A stretch of 40,185 bases of DNA, taken from positions 1-40,185 of the forward strand of contig CAITNF010000012.1 in NCBI GenBank assembly GCA_903893745.1. The letters are read 5' to 3'. Of the stretch, positions 1-8,376 are shown in pieces. Numbering within the stretch: position 1 is the first letter of the stretch; the number at the start of each line of letters is the position of its first letter. The notes under the pieces are model-generated. The model was not told the DNA's origin. It saw only the letters and a list, made by a program, of their open reading frames with translations, and did not search any database. This DNA is from an uncultured Actinomycetes bacterium. Its GTDB lineage: Bacteria; Actinomycetota; Acidimicrobiia; Acidimicrobiales; RAAP-2. The translations under genes were made by a program, and so were the position numbers.

Positions 1-45
1 CTACGGAACCGAGGGTCGGGGGTTCGAATCCCTCCAGCCGCACCA
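1..45 (+). tRNA. tRNA-Arg(ACG), 3' part
   Basis: The window opens inside the anticodon loop. Bases 1-7 are the loop CTACGGA with anticodon ACG at 3-5, followed by the 3' half of the anticodon stem, the T arm with GGTTCGAATCC, acceptor strand CAGCCGC, discriminator A and an encoded CCA at 43-45. From the loop to the discriminator it differs from the complete tRNA-Arg at 2682 only at the wobble base. A34 in this tRNA is the known substrate of TadA, whose gene lies at 19385. Confidence 0.9.
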
Positions 46-51
46 TTTGCG

Positions 52-1197
52 CTACACGGGGAAATGAAATGCTGCTAATACACCGAGCAGTCCGGCCCCG
101 ACCAGCGGATAGACGGTTGAGCCCTTGCGCCACAACAGCCAAAGCAGGCCGACCGCCAGAAGTGGGAGTTGCCACAGATGGGCGAGCAGCAGACCCAACG
201 GTACCGACGAGCCAGCAATGGCGCCGATCACGCACGGGGCGGCGCCCGCCAGAAATGCCTGCGCGACATGGTTATTTCGCAACTGCTCGAACTTAGAGGC
301 GCCCAGGATGATAAAGAGAAATGACGGACCGAACGCGACGAGGGCGGCGAGCAGCCCGCCATAGATTCCGTGAGCGGCGTAACCTACGGCCGCCACGGTA
401 AGGACGACGGGTCCGGGCGTGATTTGTCCCAGAGCGACAACGTTAAGAAACTGTGCCCCCGTCATCCAGTGATAGACCGAGACCACGTCGTGCTGCATGA
501 GTGGAATGATGACAAATCCACCACCGTAGGAGAGGGCCCCAACCTTGAACGCCACCCAGGCCAGCGTTGCGAAACCCCCAAGTACCACGGCGTGGGTTGT
601 CCCTAGGGACACCGCCGCTAGGTGCTGGCGACCTCGCGCCGTGCGCACCAGGACCTCGATGACGCCACTTCCAATCAGGGTCAGGACCACGAATTCCGGT
701 GAGAAAATTGATGTCACGATGCCCAAGAGAACGTAGATACTCCAACGCACTCGACGCGCCGAGTCGGCGTGAACCGATTGGTAACTTGGCCCCAGCAAGC
801 TGAGCGCGGTCGAAAACGCAATGGCGGGTACGACCGCACCGGCTCCCAGTGCCGCACCGAGTAGATACTTCGAAGGATGGTGGGCAAAGAACAGTGCGGT
901 GAGTGCGAGGATCAGGATTAGTCCCGGCACGATGAAGCAGAGACCTCCGATAATCGCGCCGAGCCATCCACGAAGTCGCCACGCGCAGTAGATCGCGAGT
1001 TGAGTGGAAGCAGGCCCCGGGAGTAGTCCGGTAGTGGCGACGGCGTGTTCGAACTCTTGCGCGGGTAGCCACTCGTGCTCGTTGACGCAGAGCGTTCGCA
1101 ACATCGCGATGTGGGCCGGGGGTCCGCCAAAACCCAACGCGCCCAGGCGACTCCAGTGCCGAATGAGCGTGAGGAGGGAGACACGATTGGTCGGCAC
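52..1197 (-). CDS. chrA: Chromate transporter family (CHR) membrane protein
   Basis: This is a 381-residue polytopic membrane protein of the two-domain CHR family, whose characterised members export chromate. The N-terminal half holds the LGFGGPPAHI motif near residue 20 and LLPGPAS near 58. The C-terminal half repeats the pattern with SYGGGFVIIPLM near residue 222 and ITPGPVV near 258. The length fits a full-length bidomain ChrA. The start is GTG at 1197: an in-frame TAA lies five codons upstream, and a TAAATT hexamer sits 6 nt before the GTG, suggesting a leaderless message. The gene ends 6 bp from the convergent tRNA-Arg. The family is clear, but chromate as the natural substrate is inferred from family knowledge only. 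Confidence 0.88.
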   Translation of the reverse strand: MPTNRVSLLTLIRHWSRLGALGFGGPPAHIAMLRTLCVNEHEWLPAQEFEHAVATTGLLPGPASTQLAIYCAWRLRGWLGAIIGGLCFIVPGLILILALTALFFAHHPSKYLLGAALGAGAVVPAIAFSTALSLLGPSYQSVHADSARRVRWSIYVLLGIVTSIFSPEFVVLTLIGSGVIEVLVRTARGRQHLAAVSLGTTHAVVLGGFATLAWVAFKVGALSYGGGFVIIPLMQHDVVSVYHWMTGAQFLNVVALGQITPGPVVLTVAAVGYAAHGIYGGLLAALVAFGPSFLFIILGASKFEQLRNNHVAQAFLAGAAPCVIGAIAGSSVPLGLLLAHLWQLPLLAVGLLWLLWRKGSTVYPLVGAGLLGVLAAFHFPV

Positions 1198-1203
1198 GCC
1201 GAG

Positions 1204-1209
1204 AATTTA
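1204..1209 (-). promoter_or_regulatory. -10-like hexamer for chrA
   Basis: TAAATT on the minus strand, separated by 6 nt from the GTG start at 1197. This is one of a series of identically spaced hexamers in the window, consistent with leaderless transcription. Confidence 0.5.
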
Positions 1210-1334
1210 GACGGCGCAGGTGTCGTGTTGGTGACAGCGAAGTGACCAGTGATGCGGCATTTGGCGACTCCGTGCTAGTCGCTACTTTCAAAATTTCAAT
1301 GGTCGAGCCAGGTGAAGGCCGACCAGTTCTACCT

Positions 1335-2477
1335 TCAACTTACGCCGGGCGAGGTCCAAAGTGTTGCGAGGCACATCTCATCACTCGAGCCATCACCCCA
1401 GGTGATGTAGCGCGGGGGAAGTTTCTTCGTCTGGGGGTTGAAGCGCCGAAGTGATGGGTTGTACGTGCAGGTCACTCGCACGAAATCACCCGGTGACAAA
1501 GTTACGGGGTTGATGCGGTAGCCAATTTGATTATCGAAGCTGTAGTTAGGGACCGTCAGCAAGTTCGTCGGGGTCGTGCACTTTGCGTCGTGCGAACAGA
1601 TGTCAACTGAAAATGACACTCCGAGCATGTGCATGTGCGGCGTGACGCCGTGGACCGTTACTGGCGTCGATGACAATAAGGGAAGGGTGCACGTTGCGGA
1701 GGTGGCTCCGGGCGCGCTGGCGTCAGCCGGATACTGATTGTGGTTGCACACCGTTTCCAAGAAATGAGTGAACTGGGCTGCGGAGGCACCAAATCGGGTA
1801 GCCAGATCGGCCACGGAGGCGTCGTGGTTGCACAGTGGTCCGGTTACGCCACTGGGACACGGTAGGTCTGGGGCGGCGACGTATTCCATGGAGGTGAGCG
1901 GCGTCAAGTTGGAACCTGCGGCCGCGACAGTGGTGAGATTGAGATAGGAGTTGTCGCGTTTCGTTCCGGCGAGTGCGTTGTAGTGAATCTGCATAATGAT
2001 CCCGGATCCGGCTGGGATGGCGACCCCGTAGCCGGCGGGAACCGTGTCACGACCGTGGCCGGGCGACCAACCGGCGAGCCACGGAAGTGCTGAAAGATTG
2101 CCCATTGACGTTGCGCCCAGCGGCGACGCAAAACAGGCCCAGCCCTTATTCTTCGGATCGAGCGCACGAACTTGAGCCACGGTGTTTGGTTCAACCAGGT
2201 AGGCAATCATGTGGTGTACTTCGCGAGTGCCGTTATGAAACTGACTCGCCACTGCCATCCGGTCACTAGTGAAGTGCGGATTAAAGAATGTGCATCGGTA
2301 CTGGTCAGTGGAGCCGGCGGGAGGGTGGGGCACGTACCCCTTCTTTTCGGGGATGGTGACGTGGGTAATGGCGGCACTCTGGGCGGACGCGGAGAGATTC
2401 GGTATGAGGGTGAGTGTCAACGAAACTGTACTTATTAGCACTACGGCGATACGTGCGCGGGCACTATTTCTCAGCAT
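1335..2477 (-). CDS. Secreted copper type II monooxygenase-like protein (PHM/DBH-like)
   Basis: The 380-residue product carries an N-terminal signal sequence: basic LRNSARAR, then a hydrophobic stretch ending in AxA. It has the landmark copper ligands of the ascorbate-dependent monooxygenase fold: HHMIAYLV (His 88/89), MQIHYN (His 165), HMHMLG (His 281/283) and SDEMCLA (Met 368). Cysteines are numerous, as usual for exported members. An ATG at 2531 in the same frame is possible, but the ATG at 2477 begins directly with the signal peptide and has TACACT 6 nt before it. Animal relatives hydroxylate peptidylglycine or dopamine. The bacterial substrate is unknown, and ligand assignment is by motif only. 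It is transcribed toward chrA with a 137-bp gap. Confidence 0.78.
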   Translation of the reverse strand: MLRNSARARIAVVLISTVSLTLTLIPNLSASAQSAAITHVTIPEKKGYVPHPPAGSTDQYRCTFFNPHFTSDRMAVASQFHNGTREVHHMIAYLVEPNTVAQVRALDPKNKGWACFASPLGATSMGNLSALPWLAGWSPGHGRDTVPAGYGVAIPAGSGIIMQIHYNALAGTKRDNSYLNLTTVAAAGSNLTPLTSMEYVAAPDLPCPSGVTGPLCNHDASVADLATRFGASAAQFTHFLETVCNHNQYPADASAPGATSATCTLPLLSSTPVTVHGVTPHMHMLGVSFSVDICSHDAKCTTPTNLLTVPNYSFDNQIGYRINPVTLSPGDFVRVTCTYNPSLRRFNPQTKKLPPRYITWGDGSSDEMCLATLWTSPGVS

Positions 2478-2483
2478 GCTAAA

Positions 2484-2489
2484 AGTGTA
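2484..2489 (-). promoter_or_regulatory. -10-like hexamer for the copper monooxygenase-like gene
   Basis: TACACT on the minus strand, 6 nt upstream of the ATG at 2477. It supports that start over the one 18 codons further upstream. Confidence 0.5.
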
Positions 2490-2681
2490 GTTACTCGTGC
2501 GGCGCACAGCACCGCGGCTGTGGCGGTCCAATTACGGGTGGTTTGAATAACCCAGTTAACAACATCTCTCCCGATTAATCGCGAAAATTAAGGGCATGAC
2601 GAAGGCCCCATCGCTCGAAGAAGCGTTACCGACCAAGCAATAGCGAGCACCGCAGCGGGTCGGTAGGCTGGTGAGGCGAGA

Positions 2682-2754
2682 GCGGCTGTAGCTCAGCGGA
2701 TAGAGCATCGGTCTTCGGAACCGAGGGTCGGGGGTTCGAATCCCTCCAGCCGCA
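2682..2754 (+). tRNA. tRNA-Arg(TCG)
   Basis: A complete cloverleaf. The acceptor GCGGCTG pairs with CAGCCGC, the D arm is GCTC..GAGC, the anticodon stem TCGGT/ACCGA holds the loop CTTCGGA with anticodon TCG, and the T arm contains GGTTCGAATCC. The discriminator is A at 2754 and no CCA is encoded. It would read CGA and related Arg codons. Its 3' half matches the partial tRNA at the start of the window except for the wobble base. Confidence 0.95.
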
Positions 2755-2884
2755 CTTTGGCCCACTCGACTGTGGACGCTGTGGGGGTTGACGTGAGACC
2801 CTGATCGACAGCGATTTGGCTCACCGGCGCCCGAATATGTAAACAATGGAGTAATTCGCGGCCAAGAGCGGACATTGTTGAGGT

Positions 2885-3388
2885 ATGGACCAAACCAGAG
2901 AACGCCGCCTCCGCGAACTTTCGAGTGCTCATGTTGGTGCAGTAGGTGACTACGTGCGACGTCGCCTCGCCCCGCTGGATTCGGCGGCTCTTGATGACGT
3001 GATTGAAGAGACCCTGCTGGTGGTCTGGCGCCGGCTGGACGAAGTGCCGGTGGGGTCCGAACGAGCGTGGATTATTGGAGTAGCTCGCCACATTCTGCAA
3101 AACACCAAGCGATCGTGGTTCCGACGGCACGCCGCCGAGAGTCGGGTTCAAGCTCCGCTCCTTCTGGCGTCGGCCGAGGACCAGATGGTGGCCACGTTGA
3201 GTCTTCGAGAGGCTCTCGCGCAACTAACCGACGAAGATCGAGACGTGCTCCTTATGAAGGTGTGGGACGGACTCTCCAACGAGGAGATTGCGGTGACGAT
3301 TTCACTGAGCGTGGGGGCCGTGGCCGTGAAACTTTCACGCGCGCAGGCCAAGCTTCGAGAATTGCTCGCTGAAGTGGAAGTTCGTTGA
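2885..3388 (+). CDS. ECF-type RNA polymerase sigma-70 factor
   Basis: At 167 residues this fits the length of a minimal ECF sigma factor. Region 2 is visible as DDVIEETLLVVWRRLD (about residues 38-53), followed by the helix containing AWIIGVARH. Region 4 starts with LREALAQLTDEDRDVLLM, then the helix-turn-helix GLSNEEIAVTISLSVGAV (about 128-145) and LSRAQAKLRELL at the end. It directs RNA polymerase to a regulon that cannot be read from here. The upstream hexamer CATTGT lies 6 nt before the ATG. The gene is followed after 48 bp by a membrane protein with its own Shine-Dalgarno site, probably its regulator or output. Confidence 0.9.
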   Translation: MDQTRERRLRELSSAHVGAVGDYVRRRLAPLDSAALDDVIEETLLVVWRRLDEVPVGSERAWIIGVARHILQNTKRSWFRRHAAESRVQAPLLLASAEDQMVATLSLREALAQLTDEDRDVLLMKVWDGLSNEEIAVTISLSVGAVAVKLSRAQAKLRELLAEVEVR

Positions 3389-3436
3389 AAGTAGTTCGTT
3401 CGACCGGACAGTAGTTAAGTGAAGAAGGAGAACACT

Positions 3437-4900
3437 ATGAACGACCTAGAAGCCCAACTGCGAGCGCTCGATCCCGTTGGGGACCAGCACTACGAACCAT
3501 CCGACTTTGCGGCGATGGTGTCGCGCGTCGTCGCCACACCACCGCCGAGCTCGGCGCGCCTACCACGATCGTTCAAGCTTCGCTTCGCCGGAGCGGTCAC
3601 GATGTCGGGGGCACTGACCGCGGGAGCGATTGCTCTGTTGCTGTCAGTCGGATCCACCCTGCCCGTACTCGAGCTCGGCGCGGCCCAGCCCGCCGGCAAG
3701 GTATCGGCCATGGGCGCGATGGCGATCTTTGCCCGTTTTGAGTTCACCGCCGGAGCTGGAATATCGGGCGACCTCTCGAGCGCCCCGGCCTATCAGCTCT
3801 CCAGCCCTTCGCCCAGCGCTCGCGAAGTGACCGCGATTGCTTCAGCTTTTTCGGTCACCGGCACCGCCAGTGACGTCAACGGTGATGGGACGAATTGGCA
3901 ACTGAGCTCACCTGCTGGTGACACGGTTGGCTACTGGAATTCGGGCTCGCTGAACTTTTGGACTTTTAGTTCCGCAACGCTCGCCAATGCTTCAACGGTT
4001 ACTCCGTCGCCGACCCCCGGATCCGTTGGTGGCGTGGTGCCACCGGTAACAATCCCGCCGACAACACCTCTCGGTACGTCGAGTGGTACCCCCACCACGA
4101 CTACTCCTCCGGCTCTTCCCGTCACTCCCGCACCCCCGGCGGGTGGTGACCTGGGCGGTGGCGTCATGCCATCAGGTTCGGGTGGTGGCATCGCTCCACC
4201 GGCTGCGCTGAATGGCGCACCGGGCAATGCGGTGTTGATGTCCTCGCACGCAGCATCGGTGCCCAGTGTGACACTGGCGAGTGACGCAGTGCCGAGTTCC
4301 GCCACGGTGCAGACCGTCGCCGATAGCTTGATCAACCGATTGGGCTTTGACTACACGTTGGTTGACGGATCATTCTCCACGACCACGATGACTGACGGCA
4401 CCGCGATGTCGTGGGTCGACGGCCAGTTCACGGTCGCGGTTGATGGTATTCGAACTGACCAGTTCGTTTCAGTCTCGGTTACGAGTTCGGGTCAAATTTT
4501 GCAAGCGAACGGTCCCGCCTTTTCGGTGACGTCGAAAGTGAGCTACCCACTACAAAGTCCACGTGACGGTGTTGCCGCACTGAATAAGCAAGAGGCTGCC
4601 AAGTTCGCGTCATCGCCTGGACCAGCAGTTGATCCGGTTCCCACCACCGGTGGCTCAACGGGTACCGCACCGGCGCCGCTCGCTCCACCAGTTGTTACGG
4701 TCACGTTAGATTCGTCGAGCATCACGCTGGCGACGTATCAACTGGCCGACGGTTCCACGTGGCTTATCCCCGAGTTCCGCTACACCGGGGCCGTGAATGG
4801 ACAGGCCGGCAACACCCAGACGTGGACAACCCTGGCCGTTGATCCGGCGTACGTGCAACTGACGGACGCCAACAAGTCTGGCGGCATGATCGCCTACTAA
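3437..4900 (+). CDS. Membrane-anchored Pro/Thr-rich protein, putative sigma-factor partner
   Basis: A 487-residue protein of no recognised family. The first 48 residues are cytoplasmic in character (MNDLEAQLRALDPV..), followed by one hydrophobic segment at about 50-72. The long exported part has a Pro/Thr/Gly-rich linker at roughly 195-255, then a more globular end rich in Ser, Thr and Val. The start is ATG 3437, preceded by AAGGAG with 6-nt spacing; a GTG at 3419 would place that Shine-Dalgarno site inside the gene. Position directly after the ECF sigma gene and the topology suggest an anti-sigma-like role, but no HxxxCxxC zinc motif is present. The role is inference. Confidence 0.6.
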   Translation: MNDLEAQLRALDPVGDQHYEPSDFAAMVSRVVATPPPSSARLPRSFKLRFAGAVTMSGALTAGAIALLLSVGSTLPVLELGAAQPAGKVSAMGAMAIFARFEFTAGAGISGDLSSAPAYQLSSPSPSAREVTAIASAFSVTGTASDVNGDGTNWQLSSPAGDTVGYWNSGSLNFWTFSSATLANASTVTPSPTPGSVGGVVPPVTIPPTTPLGTSSGTPTTTTPPALPVTPAPPAGGDLGGGVMPSGSGGGIAPPAALNGAPGNAVLMSSHAASVPSVTLASDAVPSSATVQTVADSLINRLGFDYTLVDGSFSTTTMTDGTAMSWVDGQFTVAVDGIRTDQFVSVSVTSSGQILQANGPAFSVTSKVSYPLQSPRDGVAALNKQEAAKFASSPGPAVDPVPTTGGSTGTAPAPLAPPVVTVTLDSSSITLATYQLADGSTWLIPEFRYTGAVNGQAGNTQTWTTLAVDPAYVQLTDANKSGGMIAY

Positions 4901-4928
4901 TTGGACTTCGTCACCGTGACGAATGCAT

Positions 4929-4964
4929 TAAAGAAGCCCGCCGAATATTCGGCGGGCTTCTTTA
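4929..4964. terminator. Bidirectional palindromic terminator
   Basis: A perfect 36-base palindrome centred at 4946/4947. Its arms carry AAGAAGCCCGCC / GGCGGGCTTCTT, and A/T tracts flank the stem on both sides. It lies between convergent genes ending at 4900 (plus) and 4983 (minus), so it can serve both. Confidence 0.88.
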
Positions 4965-4982
4965 GTTTGGAAGTCGAGTTGG

Positions 4983-6359
4983 TTACGACAGCCAACCCGG
5001 GATGGGTGAGACGATTGGCGCAGCGGTGATCACCGGCGTCGTCGAGGTGTCACCGGTGGTGTACTCCGCGTTACCCAGCAACTTTATGTACTGGGGGTTG
5101 CTCGCGGGGTTGGTGTTGGCAATGATCTGAGCCAACGAACCACCGAGCAGTCCCTGGTGCTTCGTCGCGCTGTAGCGAAGTGGCGTCTGCGACGGGGTTG
5201 CAAACCTCACCGTGGTCATGGCCTTCAAGAGTCCGGCCCGGGTCACGTTCTTGCCGAGTGACTTCAGCGCTTCACAGAAAGCGACGGCGTAGCTGGCGCC
5301 GTAGAGCATGTTCGCGTCGAGCACGCCAGCGTTGGCCCCGGTGAAGTAGTTCGGAAAGTCCGCTCGCGCGGCCGGGAATCGCTTAATCACCTTCGTGACC
5401 CACTGGTTCCAGGAATTCGCGGTGTCGGCAGTTGATGGGAAGTAGTCGAGTGTGATGGCCCCTACCTCGAGTGGAGTCGCCACCGAAATTGGGTCCGCAC
5501 CCACCGACGAGATCAACCACTGGGGGCTGTAGCCGAGGTTGTACGCAATCTTGAGTATCGCTTGGGTCACGGGTGGAATCGAGTCGAGCACGACCGCGTT
5601 GACCTTGTTGGCCTTCAGCGTCGAAATGTCTTGAATGAGACCAGCCGCCAGCGTGGGGCTCGTGACGTTCGCGTCGTAGGTCAACTGATTCGCCTTAGCG
5701 ATGGGCAGATGCGCAGCCAACAGTCCCGCCAGGCCGTTAGCGCCAAAGTCGTCACCCTGACCAATTTGGCCGACCACGGCGAGTGGTTCGTTTTTCTTGA
5801 TCCAGTAGGCGAAGACCTTCGACTCAGCTTGGTAGCTCGGCTGGAAGCCAAAGAGCCCCTTGTACTTCTTTGGTTGGTTCCACAGCGACGAGCCCGAATT
5901 CACGAAAAGGTTGGGTACGCCGTTCTGGTTCAAGTAGTTGAGGACGGTACCCTGGGCCGCGGTGCCCAGCGAGCCGACGTCAGCGAACACGTGACTCTGG
6001 GTCACGAGAGCTTGGGTCTGGGAGAGCGTCGTGACGCCAGTTCCCGCAGTGCAGCCAAGAGCGTTGATGTTGTAGCAGTCGTCTTTTCGCAAGTAGTTAA
6101 TTTTGCGGCCATTGATGCCACCCTTACTATTGACGTAGCTAAAGACGGCCGCGGCGGCGGCTGAGACTTCGCCGTAACCAGCGGCAATGCCACTGAGGGG
6201 CACGGTGGCGCCGATGGTGACGCTCTTAGCGGTTACGCCCGGTGTGGCGGTGGTGGCGCTGGCGCTCGAAGCCAGCCCGACACCCCAACTCAGCATTCCG
6301 AGCATGAGTGTGCTCGCGGACACTAGTTTGACGGCGCGGTGAATTCGTTGGTGATTCAT
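4983..6359 (-). CDS. livK: Liv-type ABC transporter substrate-binding protein
   Basis: A 458-residue type I periplasmic-binding-fold protein. It has a signal peptide ending near SASA, then VTIGATVPLSGIAAGYGE typical of LivJ/LivK/amide-binding proteins, and NSKGGINGRKI further on. It would capture a ligand (branched-chain amino acid, amide or similar) outside the membrane for LivHMGF. I chose the ATG at 6359 because AAGGGG lies 8 nt upstream. An in-frame ATG at 6389 overlaps the expected transcription start of a TATAGT hexamer. It is the last gene of the liv cluster and has its own apparent promoter in the 68-bp gap, which would allow higher expression than the permease genes. The exact ligand is unknown. 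Confidence 0.88.
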   Translation of the reverse strand: MNHQRIHRAVKLVSASTLMLGMLSWGVGLASSASATTATPGVTAKSVTIGATVPLSGIAAGYGEVSAAAAAVFSYVNSKGGINGRKINYLRKDDCYNINALGCTAGTGVTTLSQTQALVTQSHVFADVGSLGTAAQGTVLNYLNQNGVPNLFVNSGSSLWNQPKKYKGLFGFQPSYQAESKVFAYWIKKNEPLAVVGQIGQGDDFGANGLAGLLAAHLPIAKANQLTYDANVTSPTLAAGLIQDISTLKANKVNAVVLDSIPPVTQAILKIAYNLGYSPQWLISSVGADPISVATPLEVGAITLDYFPSTADTANSWNQWVTKVIKRFPAARADFPNYFTGANAGVLDANMLYGASYAVAFCEALKSLGKNVTRAGLLKAMTTVRFATPSQTPLRYSATKHQGLLGGSLAQIIANTNPASNPQYIKLLGNAEYTTGDTSTTPVITAAPIVSPIPGWLS

Positions 6360-6391
6360 GGAAGATTCCCCTTGGTAGATGTACTGCATTC

Positions 6392-6397
6392 ACTATA
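6392..6397 (-). promoter_or_regulatory. -10-like hexamer for livK
   Basis: TATAGT on the minus strand, about 33 nt before the chosen livK ATG at 6359. A strong Shine-Dalgarno AAGGGG lies between them, so this is a leadered promoter, unlike many others in the window. Confidence 0.45.
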
Positions 6398-6427
6398 AGT
6401 CCCGGAAAACCTTTTTGTCTGGTCGGG

Positions 6428-7483
6428 TTACGTGCGGTTACGGAGCTGAGCGAAAAGTCTGACTAGTTGACTACCCAGTCCAACGAGTCCGCGCGGGGCG
6501 AGCAGCATCGTGAGAATAAGCAGGGCTCCAAAGACAATGCCCTTGAGATTGGCCCCAAAGGTCGAGGCCGGGTTGACGCCGGTCACCTTATTCACCAGTG
6601 AGACCAAATTGTCCGAATACGAGTAAATGAGCCCGCCCAGAACGGCACCACTCAAAGTGCCAATTCCGCCCAGAACCATCAAGGTCAGCAGCAAGATGGA
6701 GAGCGCAATGGAGTAGGTCTGGGGCGTCACGCTGCCATTTAAGAGAGTGAGCAGTGACCCTCCGAGACCGGCGTACGCCGCCGAGATGACAAAGGCGAGG
6801 GTTCGTGTACGTGGCAGGTTGACGCCCGTGAGTTCGGCCGCGACGTCGTTGTCACGGATCAGACGCATCGCTCGTCCCGTCCGTGAATGGAAGAGATTGG
6901 CCATGAAGAAGAAGGCCACCGCCGCTACGACAATGGCGACGTCGGCCGACCACTGCGCATTCGCGTTGACGGTCGCTTGGGGTCCAGTAAAGAGACCGGC
7001 AAACCAAGAAGGGGCATTCAAGAAGTTGAGGGTGAGCCCACTTGACGCCCCGGTGACCGAGGGAAAATTAAGGGCGAGGGGCACCACGGCGAATGAGAAG
7101 GCCAGGGTCATGCCCGCCAAGTACGGTCCGCGCAGTCGGGTCGAGGGCAGCGCCAACACGAGACCACTGAGTGCGCCACAACCGGTGGCGAGCAGTAGCG
7201 TCACAAAAATTGGAGTCGTCGCGTGGTGGTTCGCCCAGATAGCGGTGACGTAGGCGCCGACGGCCATAAAGCCCGAGTTACCGAGCGAGACCTGACCACT
7301 CCAACCAATAAGCCAACTCAGTCCGACCACCACAATGGCGATTGCGGCGCCGCTCGCGAGTTTGGCGTCGTCGAGCGCGGAGAGTCGAAACGTAATGAGT
7401 AGAGCCAGCAGCGTGAGCAACGTAATGCCTAAGGCTCGACTCGTCGTGGGCCGCGCGTCGCGCAACGTGGTCAGCCACTTCAT
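6428..7483 (-). CDS. livM: Liv-type ABC transporter permease LivM
   Basis: A 351-residue inner-membrane permease with about ten hydrophobic segments. Family landmarks include WLIGWSGQVSLGNSGFMAVGAY (split here as SGQVSLG and GFMAVGAY, about residues 62-78), ALPSTRLRGPYLAGMTLAF in the middle and GGIGTLSGAVLGG near the end. It pairs with LivH to form the transmembrane pore. The start ATG at 7483 overlaps the livH stop codon as TAATG, indicating translational coupling. It is read between livH and livK in the minus-strand liv cluster. Confidence 0.92.
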   Translation of the reverse strand: MKWLTTLRDARPTTSRALGITLLTLLALLITFRLSALDDAKLASGAAIAIVVVGLSWLIGWSGQVSLGNSGFMAVGAYVTAIWANHHATTPIFVTLLLATGCGALSGLVLALPSTRLRGPYLAGMTLAFSFAVVPLALNFPSVTGASSGLTLNFLNAPSWFAGLFTGPQATVNANAQWSADVAIVVAAVAFFFMANLFHSRTGRAMRLIRDNDVAAELTGVNLPRTRTLAFVISAAYAGLGGSLLTLLNGSVTPQTYSIALSILLLTLMVLGGIGTLSGAVLGGLIYSYSDNLVSLVNKVTGVNPASTFGANLKGIVFGALLILTMLLAPRGLVGLGSQLVRLFAQLRNRT

Positions 7484-8376
7484 TAGACGCGCCTCGTCAC
7501 GGTTCGCGTAAAGATCCCCTGCGGCTTAATCGCGAGGCTGATGAGTAACACAATGACGCCCGCCAATGGAGCCAAGTTTGCCGACCAGTAGTTGAGGATG
7601 AACTGTTGGGCGAGCCCGATTAACAGTCCACCAATGACGGCGCCGAGTGGGGACTCGAGACCGCCCACCGCCGCCGCGATGAAGGCACTGACGAAAATAC
7701 CGTCAAGATTCGTCGCGTCCAGGGTGTGGCCAGTCGAGACGATCACGCCGGCCAACGCACCGATGCCGCTCGAGAGCATCCAGCCCAGGGTTAAGAGTCG
7801 GTTTACGCGTACGCCCAGCAGTCGCGAAACTTCGGGGGCGAGAGCGGCGGCGCGCATTTTTAGTCCGAGGGTCGTGTACTGAAAGAGCAAAGCGACGACC
7901 AACATGACGCCGAGGGCGAGGGCTATTTGATAGAGGACAAACGGCGAGAGAAGGACGGTGTTGCCGTGCGATTGAAAGTAGACCTGGCTGAACGGTGAGG
8001 GCACCGTGTTAAAACTGCTCGCCCAGATCGCGGGTACGAGAGCCTCGAGCAGTCCCAAGAACCCCACCATCACGACAATGGGATTTATCTCGGGTTTGCC
8101 GTACAGGGGACGGATGAGCACGCGTTCGGTGAGCCCGCCCACGACCAGTCCCGTCGCAACCGATAGCACTAGGCAGAGCCAGTAGTTCGTATCGTGAAAG
8201 ACCAGATTCATACCCACGAACGTGGCGAACATGCCCATCGCTCCTTGAGCAAAGTTCAATACGTTGGTTGACTTCCAGACAATGACGAGACACAGGGCGA
8301 CGAGCGCAATGACCGCGCCACTGGTGATCCCACCAAAGACGTCAGTCATAATTCGTGAAGTCAGCAGAGTGCTCAC
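7483..8376 (-). CDS. livH: Liv-type ABC transporter permease LivH
   Basis: A 297-residue inner-membrane permease. Motifs include TNVLNFAQGAMGMFATFV near residues 37-54, ERVLIRPLYGKPEINPIVV near 84-102, and GVIVSTGHTLDATN / AAVGGLESPLGAVIGGLLIG near 210-253, all typical of LivH. It starts with GTG at 8376, overlapping the livF stop as GTGA. With LivM it forms the channel energised by LivF and LivG. Spacing and overlaps show one transcription unit from livG to livM. Confidence 0.92.
   Translation of the reverse strand: MSTLLTSRIMTDVFGGITSGAVIALVALCLVIVWKSTNVLNFAQGAMGMFATFVGMNLVFHDTNYWLCLVLSVATGLVVGGLTERVLIRPLYGKPEINPIVVMVGFLGLLEALVPAIWASSFNTVPSPFSQVYFQSHGNTVLLSPFVLYQIALALGVMLVVALLFQYTTLGLKMRAAALAPEVSRLLGVRVNRLLTLGWMLSSGIGALAGVIVSTGHTLDATNLDGIFVSAFIAAAVGGLESPLGAVIGGLLIGLAQQFILNYWSANLAPLAGVIVLLISLAIKPQGIFTRTVTRRV

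Noticed and set aside
2556-2846. Minus-strand frame containing GGIRTPDPRFRRPMLYPLS across the tRNA-Arg gene.
   Set aside because: This is the antisense translation of a tRNA, a well-known annotation artefact; the strong cloverleaf explains the sequence.
5562-6164. Plus-strand ORF of 200 codons antisense to livK.
   Set aside because: Long antisense frames are expected in GC-rich genes; livK is clearly the real gene by motif and signal peptide.
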